From: Hyphomicrobiales bacterium
GTDB taxonomy: Bacteria; Pseudomonadota; Alphaproteobacteria; Rhizobiales; Beijerinckiaceae
Direction of reading: 5' to 3'
DNA: 64,000 bases
Assembly (NCBI GenBank): GCA_025351165.1
Contig: JANXWK010000003.1
Span: 1 to 64,000, forward strand
Below are positions 21,054-30,682 of this stretch, piece after piece. Each line of letters begins with the position of its first letter. Within the stretch, counting starts at the first letter, position 1. The position numbers and the translations under genes are program-made. The notes under the pieces are model-generated. The model ran no database searches. It saw only the letters and a program-made list of their open reading frames with translations, and was not told the DNA's origin.

Positions 21054-22130
21054 ATGTTTGCCTTTACCAGACTTGGACGTTATTTTTTTCATCGCTTTAT
21101 GTTTTCGATTGCAGCTGTAACTGCAACTTTTTTCATACTGATATATCTCGGTGATTTGATTGAACTTTTAAGGAGGGCTGGCGAGGCAAAGAATGCAAAT
21201 ATTGGGGTTCTTGCTAGACTTTCTTTTTACAGAACACCTGCTGTTGCAGAGCAGATATTTCCATTTGCTGTACTTTTTGGGGGCTTAGCAGCTTTTTTAA
21301 ATTTAAATCGCCGTCTGGAACTGGTAATTGCAAGAGCCAGCGGTATATCTGTATGGCAGTTTATATCGCCAGCACTATTTATTGCAATAGGTTCAGGGAT
21401 TGTTATTGTAACCATTTATAATCCTTTGGCAGTAATGCTTAAAAACAAAGCGGATGATCTGGAATCTCGCATCTTTAGCCGTGCACTAGTAACAGGTAAT
21501 GGTATTTGGCTTGATCAAAAAACAGCTGACGACAGCTCAATTTTAAGAGCCAGTTCTGTTGTTGGTAACAAAGTCTATCTAGTTACAGTTTTTGTATCTG
21601 ACAAAGATTCTAATTTTAAAGAACGGATTGAAGCTGCAAGCGCAGAACTTAAAGCAGGTGTCTGGGAGTTTCAAACTGCGCAGGTTCTTGCAGTAAACTC
21701 AGAACCAAAAAAATTTGATACTTATGAACTTGCAACAAATTTAACACAGGATGAGCTTAACAGCACAGTGGGAGCGTCAGAGACTGTATCTTTCTGGGCA
21801 TTACCGCGCGTGATCTCGAGACTGGAGCTTGCAGGTCTTGATGCAACGCGCTATCGACTTAAATACCAGACTCTTCTAGCGCGCCCTGCCCTGCTTGTTG
21901 CAATGATTTTAACGGCTGCTTCCGTTTCGTTAAGGTTTTTCAGGTTTGGTAGTGTAGCTAAAATGGTTTTAAGTGGTATTTTGGCGGGTTTTTCTTTGTA
22001 CGTAGTAACTAAATTGGCTGAAAATCTTGGTTCCGCTGGTGTTATTAGCACCATTGCAGCGGCATGGATGCCTGCTATAATTGCCTGCATGATGGGAATG
22101 CTTGCTCTTTTTGTGCAGGAGGATGGCTGA
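21054..22130 (+). CDS. lptG: LPS export ABC permease LptG
   Basis: Partner of LptF in the LPS extractor. The 358 residues repeat the same fold: N-terminal membrane segments (ATFFILIYLGDLIELLRR), periplasmic domain (about 125-265) and a C-terminal membrane bundle. The frame is open from 21012, but the ATG at 21054, two bases after the lptF stop, gives the usual start MFAFTRLGRYFFHRF. Its stop overlaps the lptD ATG (TGATG). Confidence 0.94.
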   Translation: MFAFTRLGRYFFHRFMFSIAAVTATFFILIYLGDLIELLRRAGEAKNANIGVLARLSFYRTPAVAEQIFPFAVLFGGLAAFLNLNRRLELVIARASGISVWQFISPALFIAIGSGIVIVTIYNPLAVMLKNKADDLESRIFSRALVTGNGIWLDQKTADDSSILRASSVVGNKVYLVTVFVSDKDSNFKERIEAASAELKAGVWEFQTAQVLAVNSEPKKFDTYELATNLTQDELNSTVGASETVSFWALPRVISRLELAGLDATRYRLKYQTLLARPALLVAMILTAASVSLRFFRFGSVAKMVLSGILAGFSLYVVTKLAENLGSAGVISTIAAAWMPAIIACMMGMLALFVQEDG

Positions 22131-24763
22131 TGTCCTCTGTTTTTGCCAACAACAATAAAATTTTGAATAAATTGGTTAATGCTTCTTTCAGCATAGCTTT
22201 AATGTCAGCCTTTTTGCTTTCTGGCGTCTCGTTATTTACCAGTCAGAGTAAAGCGCAAACTCTGTCAGACAAGCTCTCGAAACGCGTCGATGGTGATAAA
22301 AAAAGCCGTATGGTTGTTGATGCACGCGAAATTGTATATGACACAGATAATGACAGGGTATCAGCGGTTGGCAACGCTCAGATTTATTATGGTGGACGTG
22401 TTATTGAAGCTGATAGAGTTGTTTATGACAAACGAACAAAACGCGTTCAGGCCCAAGGCAATGCCCGTATAACTGAAGCAGACGGTACTAAATTCTACAG
22501 TGATAAATTTGATCTGACAGACGATTTTCGTGACGGCTTTGCAGACAGCTTCCGAGCCGAGGGGATTGATCATCAACGCTTTTTTGCAGCACGCGCTGAA
22601 CGTAGTGATGGTGAAACAACGGTTATGGAACATGGCATTTATACCTATCGTAAAGGTGGTGATAATGGCATGCCTGAAAAGCCTCCTTTATGGAAAGTTC
22701 GTGCAGCCAGAATTATAAGTAAAAACGAAGAGCAGATGGTATACTACGAGGATGCCACGCTTGATTTTCTAGGTGTTCCCATTGCATGGGTGCCCTATTT
22801 TTCTGCACCAGATCCAAGTGTTACACGTAAATCTGGTTGGCTTGCACCTACAATCATTAATAATAAAAGTCTGGGATTTGGGGCTGGAGTATCTTATTTT
22901 TGGGCACTTGCACCCAATTATGACTTAACTTTGAGCCCGACCGTCCTGTCCAGGCAAGGCCTGCTTGGTCAGCTTGAATGGCGTCAGCGCCTTGCTAATG
23001 GATCATATAATATCAAGCTGGCTGGCATTCGTCAGTTGGAAAAAGATGCCTTTCCAGCCTTTCCATATGGTAGTTCAACAAAAACATTCCGCGGCAGTAT
23101 TGAGAGTAAAGGCGCATTTGTCATAAATGAAAAATGGAAATGGGGCTGGGACGCAACTGGACAGACTGATAAATATTTTCAGCAAAATTATAAAATTAAA
23201 ACTGCAAGCACGAGTATTATTGACAGTTTTTTTAGAGAATCAGTTTCTCAGATATACCTGACTGGGAAAGGAGATCGTAGCTGGCTGGATATCAGAGGTT
23301 ACTATTTTCAGGGAATAAGCAGCTCCAGCTGGCAGAAAACAACACCTGTAGCCTTACCAGTAATTGATTACGATCGACGATTTGAAACTCCTATTGGGGG
23401 GGAACTTGCGCTTAATGCCAATTTTACAAATCTCAACAGAAATACAGCTGCATATCAGGAAACACGTGGAAACATACTTTCCCCTAGTTTTGTGTTCAAA
23501 AACTTTGGTGTTTATGATGATTGTACATTCCGTGCACCCGTAGTTTCAGTTACTGGTAGAAGCTGTATGCTTCGCGGCATTGGGGGAAATTACTCCCATA
23601 CTACAATAAACGCTACATGGCGCCGCCAGTTTATAGATCCTGCGGGTCAAGTCTGGACACCTTTTGCAGGCATTCGTGCAGATGCAAGTGTGTACAAATT
23701 AAATGGTGGTGCAGGTGCTGGCACCGCGCTAGGTTTCAATGCTGATCAGACAAATTTTCTAGGCGCTAACAACAAGCCCTTAATCAGCGCAATGCCTATG
23801 ATAGGTCTTGAATATCGCTATCCATTTTTTATGGCTTCGAGCTGGGGCACCCAGACTTTTGAACCTATTGCACAGATTATCGCGCGTCCCAATGAAAGAA
23901 GTGCCCGCAGACTACCAAACGAGGATGCTCAAAGCCTTGTTTTTGATGATACAACAATTTTTGAAACAAATAAATTTTCAGGGTACGATCGCAAAGAGGG
24001 GGGAGTGCGCGCGAACGTTGGGGCGCAGTATACTGTTACCTCAAATGGCGGCGGAAGCGCAAATATGCTCTTTGGTCAATCATATCAAATTGCAGGACGT
24101 AATTCTTTCCAGATTTCAGATGTTGCAAATACAGGTCTCAACTCTGGTCTTGAGCGTAATCAGTCCGATTTCATTGGTAGGGTCGCAATAAAACCAAGCA
24201 ATTCAACAAATATCATTGTGCGCGGCAGATTTGACGAGCAGACTTTTGCTTTAAAACGTGGAGAAGTTCAGGCCAATAATACCATAGGACCCGTTACAAA
24301 CAGCATTACATATCAAAGAATTGCAGCTCAACCAGACCTTGGCTTTAATTGGCGGCGCGAAGGAATATTGACCAACACAACGCTTAAATTGGGTGATGGC
24401 TGGCAAATTTCCGCTGGAGCACTTATTGATATGAGTAGCTATTTGTACAACACTGATTATGCAGCAGCTTACAATACACCAGCTAATCTTGCAGGCCCTC
24501 CGCCTCTTGTACCATTTGTGCCAAATACCAATAAGTTTAGACCCGCAGCTTTATCACTGGGATTGGGATACTATGACGAAGGTACATCGTTCAGTGTAAC
24601 ATATGTGCGTAATAACAATGATTTGGCGGCGTCCAATGCAAAAACATCGTCGGATACTGTTTTATTGAGGCTTGAATTCAAACATTTAGGCGATGTAAAA
24701 TACAATTACAGCAACAGCAACAGCGCATCTGGAACACCAACCGAACTTGCTTCAGGTCGTTAA
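22130..24763 (+). CDS. lptD: LPS assembly outer-membrane protein LptD
   Basis: The outer-membrane beta-barrel that, with LptE, inserts LPS into the outer leaflet. Of 877 residues, a long signal sequence (cleaved near SQSKAQT) comes first, then the LptA-like (OstA) N-domain at about 55-160 (VVDAREIVYD, YYGGRVIEADRVVYD), then the barrel (about 200-870). Only two cysteines are seen in the barrel region (DDCTFRAP and GRSCMLRG), so the four-cysteine disulphide pattern of E. coli is absent. The ATG at 22130 overlaps the lptG stop; the frame is open earlier but inside lptG. Confidence 0.95.
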   Translation: MSSVFANNNKILNKLVNASFSIALMSAFLLSGVSLFTSQSKAQTLSDKLSKRVDGDKKSRMVVDAREIVYDTDNDRVSAVGNAQIYYGGRVIEADRVVYDKRTKRVQAQGNARITEADGTKFYSDKFDLTDDFRDGFADSFRAEGIDHQRFFAARAERSDGETTVMEHGIYTYRKGGDNGMPEKPPLWKVRAARIISKNEEQMVYYEDATLDFLGVPIAWVPYFSAPDPSVTRKSGWLAPTIINNKSLGFGAGVSYFWALAPNYDLTLSPTVLSRQGLLGQLEWRQRLANGSYNIKLAGIRQLEKDAFPAFPYGSSTKTFRGSIESKGAFVINEKWKWGWDATGQTDKYFQQNYKIKTASTSIIDSFFRESVSQIYLTGKGDRSWLDIRGYYFQGISSSSWQKTTPVALPVIDYDRRFETPIGGELALNANFTNLNRNTAAYQETRGNILSPSFVFKNFGVYDDCTFRAPVVSVTGRSCMLRGIGGNYSHTTINATWRRQFIDPAGQVWTPFAGIRADASVYKLNGGAGAGTALGFNADQTNFLGANNKPLISAMPMIGLEYRYPFFMASSWGTQTFEPIAQIIARPNERSARRLPNEDAQSLVFDDTTIFETNKFSGYDRKEGGVRANVGAQYTVTSNGGGSANMLFGQSYQIAGRNSFQISDVANTGLNSGLERNQSDFIGRVAIKPSNSTNIIVRGRFDEQTFALKRGEVQANNTIGPVTNSITYQRIAAQPDLGFNWRREGILTNTTLKLGDGWQISAGALIDMSSYLYNTDYAAAYNTPANLAGPPPLVPFVPNTNKFRPAALSLGLGYYDEGTSFSVTYVRNNNDLAASNAKTSSDTVLLRLEFKHLGDVKYNYSNSNSASGTPTELASGR

Positions 24764-24797
24764 ACACTTCAGAATACAAAATTTATTGGAGCCTCTA

Positions 24798-25727
24798 ATG
24801 GAACGTACTTATCGTTTGAATCTTTTGAGCTGTACAGTCTTTGCATTTACGATGCTGTACGCCTCAATGATACAGGCCCAGTCTATAGCCGTCTTCGTAA
24901 ATGGAGATGCTGTTACATCTTTCGACATTGAACAACGTCAACGGATTGCGCAACGCATTGATCGCAAACCAATATCTTCAGCTCAAGCGCGTGAAGAAGC
25001 AATAAATGATATTTTAAAAACTCAGGAAGCTCGCAGGATAGGCTATCGAATAGGCGATGATGATGTTGAGCAGCAGGTTCTCAAATTCGCCCAAAGTTTA
25101 AGGCAGTCAATCCCTGAATTTGAAAAAAATCTCAAAGGCGCTGGGATTCAGCTAAGCGCCTTTCGTAACAAGACGCGTGCTGATATGTCATGGATGACAA
25201 TCATGCAACAGCGTATGAAACGTGGCAGCTATATTACAAATAGCGATCTTGACAAGGCTGCAGCGGAAAAAGCAAAAAAATCAGGTGTAAAAAATTATGA
25301 ATATAAACTTCAGCAGGTTGTTTTTGTTGTTCCCGCAGGTGCGGGCGGGGCTGCCATTGCACAGCGTCAAAAAGCAGCCGCCAGTTCAAAATCCTTGTTC
25401 AAAGGCTGCGATTCTGGAGGCTTCAGTGCACTTGCATCTTTGTCTGACGTTGCTGTAAAAGAACCATTCAATCGTTCATCTGACACACTTGGGGAAGCTG
25501 CAAATACGCTCTTGGCGAAAACACCTATCGGGGGTGTTGCAGGCCCCTTAACAACAGATCAAGGATTTGAGCTTATTGCAGTCTGTGGAAAAACAGAACG
25601 AACCGATATTGCTGCTGCTCGATCAACTGTTGAAAATGAGCTTGTGGGCACAAAAACAAATGCAGACGCAGATGCCCTGCTTAAAGAGCTGCGTAGTAAA
25701 GCTGCAATAGAGCGTCGCGGCAGGTGA
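24798..25727 (+). CDS. surA: SurA-like periplasmic chaperone / peptidyl-prolyl isomerase
   Basis: A periplasmic chaperone for outer-membrane proteins such as LptD. The 309 residues hold a signal peptide (ending ASMIQAQS), the SurA N-domain ([20 protein letters not shown], then [17 protein letters not shown]) and one degenerate parvulin-like domain (about 175-290, ending [12 protein letters not shown]). The ATG at 24798 has TTGGAG 7 bases before it. The second parvulin domain of the enterobacterial protein is missing, as is usual in alphaproteobacteria. The stop overlaps the GTG of rsmA by 4 bases; pdxA, which commonly sits between them, is absent. Confidence 0.85.
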   Translation: MERTYRLNLLSCTVFAFTMLYASMIQAQSIAVFVNGDAVTSFDIEQRQRIAQRIDRKPISSAQAREEAINDILKTQEARRIGYRIGDDDVEQQVLKFAQSLRQSIPEFEKNLKGAGIQLSAFRNKTRADMSWMTIMQQRMKRGSYITNSDLDKAAAEKAKKSGVKNYEYKLQQVVFVVPAGAGGAAIAQRQKAAASSKSLFKGCDSGGFSALASLSDVAVKEPFNRSSDTLGEAANTLLAKTPIGGVAGPLTTDQGFELIAVCGKTERTDIAAARSTVENELVGTKTNADADALLKELRSKAAIERRGR

Positions 25728-26575
25728 CTTTACAAGGTCAGATAGATAATCTTCCCCCTTTAAGGGATGTCATAGAAACTTATGGACTAGCAGCAAAACG
25801 CTCATTAGGTCAGAATTTTTTACTTGATCTTAATCTGACGCTTAAAATTGCCAAATCTGCTGGACCTCTAAAAGGATATACAGTTGTTGAAATTGGCCCA
25901 GGCCCTGGAGGTCTCACTAGAGCGCTTTTAGCTGCGGGGGCTGATCGTGTTATCGCCGTTGAGCGAGATTCAAGATGCATTCCTGCTTTAAATGATATTT
26001 CAGGCTACTATCCAGGGCGACTCGAAATTATTGAAGCTGACGCAATGCATTATGATGTTCAACCGCTTTTAAACAGTTTGCCAACACGCATTATTGCAAA
26101 TCTTCCCTATAATATTGGTACAGAACTTCTGACGAACTGGCTAACTAGCTCAGTCTGGCCGCCATTTTTTAGTTCGATGACATTAATGTTTCAAAGAGAA
26201 GTTGCAGAGCGTATTGTTGCTAAACCAGAAAATCGTAAAGGTTACGGACGCCTTGGTGTATTATGCGGATGGCGTACAGAAGCAAAAATTTTATTCAACG
26301 TTCCACCATCTGCGTTCACTCCACCGCCGACCATAATGTCCAGCATTGTTCAGCTGGTTCCAAAGCTTGAACCACAACAATGCAATGTTAACGTTCTTGA
26401 AAAGGTTACGGCTGCTGCATTTGGACAGCGGCGTAAAATGCTTCGTCAAAGCCTTAAACCGCTTGGAGATGTAGCAAAATTACTGGATATTACGAATTTG
26501 GATGGAACAAAGCGTGCTGAAGAACTGCCTGTTGAAGCTTTTGTAACACTGGCAAATGCGCTTAAGCTTCTGTGA
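25724..26575 (+). CDS. rsmA: 16S rRNA dimethyladenosine transferase RsmA (KsgA)
   Basis: It dimethylates two adjacent adenines near the 3' end of 16S rRNA, a late check in 30S assembly; loss gives kasugamycin resistance. Family motifs are [12 protein letters not shown], the SAM loop [23 protein letters not shown] and the catalytic NLPYNIGT. The start is GTG at 25724, sharing GTGA with the surA stop. The 283-residue length is normal. It converges on gmk with a 14-base overlap. Confidence 0.96.
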   Translation: MTLQGQIDNLPPLRDVIETYGLAAKRSLGQNFLLDLNLTLKIAKSAGPLKGYTVVEIGPGPGGLTRALLAAGADRVIAVERDSRCIPALNDISGYYPGRLEIIEADAMHYDVQPLLNSLPTRIIANLPYNIGTELLTNWLTSSVWPPFFSSMTLMFQREVAERIVAKPENRKGYGRLGVLCGWRTEAKILFNVPPSAFTPPPTIMSSIVQLVPKLEPQQCNVNVLEKVTAAAFGQRRKMLRQSLKPLGDVAKLLDITNLDGTKRAEELPVEAFVTLANALKLL

Positions 26576-27194
26576 ACAAACTACGTACATAATTTGGCAG
26601 TCCAACTTGCCGCACACGCTTTAATCGCTCAGCCTGCAATATGCTTTCAATGTAATTTATGCTTGTTTCAAGCTGGTTGTTAACAAAGACATAGTCATAT
26701 TCTGCCCAGTGACTTGTTTCATCTGCGGCCCGCGACATACGTTTCTTTATGATATCTTCAGGATCTTGCGCCCTTGTGCGAAGGCGTCTTTCAAGTTCAG
26801 CAGAAGAAGGTGGAAGCACGAACACGCTTACAAGTTCAGCAGGTTTGCTTTCCCTCAACTGTTGTGTACCCTGCCAATCAATGTCGAATACCATGTCTGT
26901 GCCATTATCAAGAGCAGTCTCCATTGGCTGACGGGGCGTGCCATAGTAATTGTCAAACACGCGCGCCCATTCAAGAAGATCTCCGCACTCACGCATTTTA
27001 TCAAACTGATTTTTTGTTACAAATGAATAATGTATTCCATCAACTTCCCCTGTACGGGCTTCTCTGGTTGTGACTGAAACTGACATCTTGATGTTTGCAT
27101 CACGTTTGAGAAGTTCTCTTGTGAGCGTCGTTTTTCCAGCACCAGATGGGGACGATAGAACCAGCATCAAACCGTGCCGCTGAATAGTTTTCAT
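26562..27194 (-). CDS. gmk: Guanylate kinase
   Basis: It phosphorylates GMP to GDP with ATP. The 210 residues show the P-loop [11 protein letters not shown], the GMP-binding segment [19 protein letters not shown], and [10 protein letters not shown]. It lies downstream of tatABC-mltG; in many relatives yicC lies between mltG and gmk, but not here. The 5' leader consists of CTCTA repeats that take in the ribosome binding site position. Confidence 0.96.
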   Translation of the reverse strand: MKTIQRHGLMLVLSSPSGAGKTTLTRELLKRDANIKMSVSVTTREARTGEVDGIHYSFVTKNQFDKMRECGDLLEWARVFDNYYGTPRQPMETALDNGTDMVFDIDWQGTQQLRESKPAELVSVFVLPPSSAELERRLRTRAQDPEDIIKKRMSRAADETSHWAEYDYVFVNNQLETSINYIESILQAERLKRVRQVGLPNYVRSLFTEA

Positions 27195-27200
27195 AAGTCA

Positions 27201-27225
27201 CTCTACTTTACTCTACTCTACTCTA
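27201..27225. repeat. Pentanucleotide tandem repeat in the gmk leader
   Basis: Five copies of CTCTA (the second is CTTTA) run from 27201 to 27225. On the gmk strand these read TAGAG and cover positions -7 to -31 from the start codon, so the last unit supplies the GAG of the ribosome binding site. Confidence 0.8.
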
Positions 27226-27261
27226 CACATTTTCTACGATCATACTTTGAAATAAATTATA

Positions 27262-28971
27262 CTACCTTAAATTTGGTATGGTTTTTGGTGAATTCAAATC
27301 ATAAGTTGTGTTTTTCAAAGGGTCTTTAGATGTACCTGCAACAGCGTCAAAGGCACGGCTACGCATGGGTTTGGGTTCCGCCTGAAACGACAGTGCTGTT
27401 CCTTGAGGATAGCTTTCAACGCTATCACCAGCTGGTGGCTGCATATTTGCTGTGCCATTGCCATTCCCTGTGCGACGATAGGCTGGTACTGGATAGCTTT
27501 CAACTGTACCAGAGACTGGTTCCTGATCAATAAAACCATTTGAAATATTTGAAATCACTTGATTCGTACCAGAATTTTCAAAAGCCGAAAGGTCTGCCGT
27601 AATCTTAGTAGCAGCAACAGGTTTGTCGATTATGGGTAATGGCATACCATCAAACACCGTTTTTCTAACAGATGCCGATGCTTGAGTTATCTGCTGTTTG
27701 TGTGGTGCTGTTATAGAAGAACGTGGAGCAAACTGTGGCTGTTTTAATGCCCCTGGCAACTTTGATCCAAAATCGGGTGCTACATCGGGTATGCTTGGCA
27801 CCGAACCTGAACCAAAAGTAGTTTCTGGCGAAGGATTGACAGGTGACTCCTTTTGTTGCTGTTCAATCTGCCTCCAGCGAGAAACGTTGCGAACATGCTG
27901 TTCATTAGTTTCTGCAAATGAGTGTCCTCCTTTTCCATCGGCAACAAAAAATATGTCGCGTGTTTTTGCAGGATTGCCAGCAGCTTCAAGGGCGGCTTTA
28001 CCCGGATTTGCTATGGGCCCTGGTGGAAGTCCTTTTATAAGATAAGTATTGAATGGTGTTGGCGTATCAAGTTCAGTTCGTGTCAAACCCCGCCCAAGAG
28101 AACCCTTGCCACCAACAATGCCATAGACAACTGTTGGATCTGTTTGAAGCCTCATATCCCGATTAAGGCGATTTGCAAAAACACCAGCCACATGCGGGCG
28201 CTCTTCAGTCTTGCCAGTTTCTTTTTCAACAATAGAAGCAAGCGTTATCAGATCAAAAGCGGATCGCAGTGGGACATCTGGTGAGCGCCGTGCCCATATG
28301 TCTTTTACAAGTTTTTCTTGTGCTGTTCGCATAGATTTTAACATTTGCTCACGGGTAAATCCCCTCTCAAATGTGTATGTATCAGGCAAAAGTGTTCCTT
28401 CACGGGGTGTTTCTGCAATTTCTCCAGCTAAAATATCATTTTCAATAAGACGACCAACAATTTGTTCGCTTGTAAGACCTTCAGGAATTGTAATCTTGTG
28501 TATGATTGGTTTACCATTCACGAGAATTTCAATAACATCAATCATACTGATCTGCTTTTTGAATAAATATTCACCAGCACGCAGTTTAGGTCTCTTCGAT
28601 ACAAGATAAGCTGTCATCAAACCTGAGTGACTAACAATATTTTCTCTTGCAAGTTGATCAACAATATCATCGCCACTGCTGTTTTTGGGGATCGTGATAA
28701 CTTTGTCAGAAACTAATGGTCCAGGCATGGATAACTGATTTGAAACATAATAAGCTGCCCCACCACCTAGTATGCCAAGCACCACAAAAAATGTTAGTAA
28801 CCCGCTCACTTTGCTCAAAAAGCCGCTTTTACGACGACGCTTTGGAGGTGGTTCTGGCATTGCAACAGGCTGCAAAGCTTCATTAGGGCTTTTTAGTGCA
28901 AATCGGCCACGTGAAGGCTGAGATACGTCATTGTCTCGGCTGGGAGATGTTTTTTCTTTAAAGTTGCTCAT
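27262..28971 (-). CDS. mltG: Endolytic murein transglycosylase MltG
   Basis: An inner-membrane lytic transglycosylase that cuts nascent glycan strands and sets their length. It has a basic cytoplasmic N-terminus, one membrane segment (about 49-72, LLTFFVVLGILGGGAAYYV), a LysM-like region (EGLTSEQIVGRL) and the YceG catalytic domain with the essential glutamate in ASIVEKETG, followed by NRLNRDMRLQTDPT. The catalytic domain ends near residue 370. The remaining 200 residues are a Pro/Ser/Gly-rich, apparently disordered tail, making the protein far longer (569) than E. coli MltG (340). The start ATG abuts the tatC stop, with GAGGTG upstream. Confidence 0.93.
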   Translation of the reverse strand: MSNFKEKTSPSRDNDVSQPSRGRFALKSPNEALQPVAMPEPPPKRRRKSGFLSKVSGLLTFFVVLGILGGGAAYYVSNQLSMPGPLVSDKVITIPKNSSGDDIVDQLARENIVSHSGLMTAYLVSKRPKLRAGEYLFKKQISMIDVIEILVNGKPIIHKITIPEGLTSEQIVGRLIENDILAGEIAETPREGTLLPDTYTFERGFTREQMLKSMRTAQEKLVKDIWARRSPDVPLRSAFDLITLASIVEKETGKTEERPHVAGVFANRLNRDMRLQTDPTVVYGIVGGKGSLGRGLTRTELDTPTPFNTYLIKGLPPGPIANPGKAALEAAGNPAKTRDIFFVADGKGGHSFAETNEQHVRNVSRWRQIEQQQKESPVNPSPETTFGSGSVPSIPDVAPDFGSKLPGALKQPQFAPRSSITAPHKQQITQASASVRKTVFDGMPLPIIDKPVAATKITADLSAFENSGTNQVISNISNGFIDQEPVSGTVESYPVPAYRRTGNGNGTANMQPPAGDSVESYPQGTALSFQAEPKPMRSRAFDAVAGTSKDPLKNTTYDLNSPKTIPNLR

Positions 28972-29742
28972 CTACACCTCATTCACTTTTCGCTTTTCAA
29001 GCCATGCAACAGCATAGATAGAGGCCTCGTATAGAAGCACAGAAGGTATTGCAAGTGCCAGCATGCTAGCTACATCTGGTGGCGCTAAAATGGCAGATGC
29101 AATTGTAATTAGCAAAATTGCATACCGTCGTTTTTCAGCCAGAAATTCTTTTGTAACAATACCTGCCTGCGCAAGTAATGTAAGAATAACAGGAAGTTGA
29201 AACATAATTCCAAAAGCAAATATAAGTGTCATAATCAATGATAAATACTCACTGACGCGAATATCAAGTTTAATTGCTGCAACACCTGGTGCAGGATCGA
29301 CGGCTTGGGATAGCGAAAATGCCATTAGCATTGGCATTGCTACAAAATAGACAACTAGTCCGCCCAATGTAAAGAGAACTGGTGTCGCAACTAAAAATGG
29401 AAAAAAAGCCTGTCTTTCATGTTTATAAAGACCAGGTGCAACAAATTTATAAATTTCGTTCGCAACAATCGGAAAAGTCAAAAAAGCGGAGCCAAATGCA
29501 GCAATTTTTAAATGTGTGAACAGGTTTTCCAGTGGCCCCGTTGCTTGTAGTTGTGCTTTTTCAATGCCGCCAGCTGCCCAGCCATAAGGGATGACCAATA
29601 TCTGATAAATTTGTTTTGCAAAAAAATAACACACTATAAAGCCTATCGTAAAGGCAATAAGTGCCCTGATCAACCTTTCTCTCAGCTCAATCAGGTGATC
29701 AATGAGTGGCGCACGACTGGCATCAATATCAACATCACTCAT
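28972..29742 (-). CDS. tatC: Twin-arginine translocase subunit TatC
   Basis: The polytopic receptor that recognises twin-arginine signal peptides. The 256 residues form six membrane segments; the conserved N-terminal [15 protein letters not shown] and periplasmic segment [18 protein letters not shown] are present. It overlaps tatB by 4 bases (ATGA) and is followed directly by mltG. Confidence 0.97.
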   Translation of the reverse strand: MSDVDIDASRAPLIDHLIELRERLIRALIAFTIGFIVCYFFAKQIYQILVIPYGWAAGGIEKAQLQATGPLENLFTHLKIAAFGSAFLTFPIVANEIYKFVAPGLYKHERQAFFPFLVATPVLFTLGGLVVYFVAMPMLMAFSLSQAVDPAPGVAAIKLDIRVSEYLSLIMTLIFAFGIMFQLPVILTLLAQAGIVTKEFLAEKRRYAILLITIASAILAPPDVASMLALAIPSVLLYEASIYAVAWLEKRKVNEV

Positions 29743-30212
29743 GACTCAACCTGTTTGATTTTTTTGCTCGCACGTTTTGTTGCAGGTGTTCCCTCTCTAA
29801 GTACTTTGGCCTTTAAAATTCTTTTTCTTTTGTGAATTTGCGGCTCGAAATTTTTATCATCCATTGGCATAGATTTTTCAGTTTCAAAATCCTGTATTTC
29901 AACAACTTCTACGGGCGAATTTAAAGTATTTTCAATATTTTTTGCATGATTTTGAGCTAAGGAAACAGGGTTAATGTTTTCGATTTGATTTTTAAGTTTT
30001 TCTTTCATCTCATCGATGTGTTTTTTAGCGTCGTCAAGCTCCGACTCGCGCATGGCTTCATCAAACTGTGAACGAAACTCTCCTGCCATTTTACGCATTT
30101 TGCTGGTGAACTTACCAGCTTGACGCAGAACGCCTGGCAGCTCTTTTGGGCCGATAACCACAAGGGCTACAATACCAATAACTAGCAGCTCCCCTGCCCC
30201 AAGATCAAACAT
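29739..30212 (-). CDS. tatB: Twin-arginine translocase subunit TatB
   Basis: The subunit that joins TatC in the signal-peptide receptor complex. It starts [20 protein letters not shown], continues [10 protein letters not shown] (the TatB hinge with glutamate), then an amphipathic helix (about 30-70) and a long charged C-terminal tail to 157 residues. It lies 10 bases after tatA and overlaps tatC. Confidence 0.95.
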   Translation of the reverse strand: MFDLGAGELLVIGIVALVVIGPKELPGVLRQAGKFTSKMRKMAGEFRSQFDEAMRESELDDAKKHIDEMKEKLKNQIENINPVSLAQNHAKNIENTLNSPVEVVEIQDFETEKSMPMDDKNFEPQIHKRKRILKAKVLREGTPATKRASKKIKQVES

Positions 30213-30222
30213 TTGCCAAACT

Positions 30223-30465
30223 CTAGACTTTGCGCTCTACAGATGATTTATCTGCCATTTTTGCCTGATCTGATACTGATTTTACCTCAGAAGGTGTCTT
30301 GGTAGAATCTGTTGAATCATCATCTGAAAGACCTTTTTTAAAAGCTTTTATACCCTGCGCAAAATCGCCCATGATGCCAGAGATCTTACCTCTCCCACCA
30401 AAAAGTACGACGACCACGACTGCCACAATCAGCAAATGTGAAATTGACCATCCACCACCAAACAT
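30223..30465 (-). CDS. tatA: Twin-arginine translocase subunit TatA
   Basis: The pore-forming Tat subunit. The 80 residues have one membrane segment ([20 protein letters not shown]), the FGGRGK hinge, and an amphipathic helix ([19 protein letters not shown]) before an acidic tail. The ATG at 30465 (MFGGGW) follows GGAG; the frame is open further upstream but those residues do not fit the family. Confidence 0.95.
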   Translation of the reverse strand: MFGGGWSISHLLIVAVVVVVLFGGRGKISGIMGDFAQGIKAFKKGLSDDDSTDSTKTPSEVKSVSDQAKMADKSSVERKV

Positions 30466-30630
30466 AGGCTTTCTCCAGATTCGTTTGAAAGTTAACTTAA
30501 ATACAAGGTAAGTTCTAGGCCAGCTTAAAACAAGCTCTAGTATCAAAAGTTAAACACGTGTTGAATTCATTAAACACATACAAGTATGCCTGACAATCAA
30601 ACCTTAAAATATTTGGTTAACTTAATTTGA

Positions 30631-30646
30631 ATAAGCTATAGCTTAT
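30631..30646. promoter_or_regulatory. Perfect 16-bp palindrome between tatA and the ligase gene
   Basis: ATAAGCTATAGCTTAT is its own reverse complement. It lies 37 bases before the ATG at 30683, where a -10 region or operator would be expected. No regulator can be named. Confidence 0.45.
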
Positions 30647-30682
30647 AAAAACTAAAAGCGTAAACGAGCTGGACCTTACACA

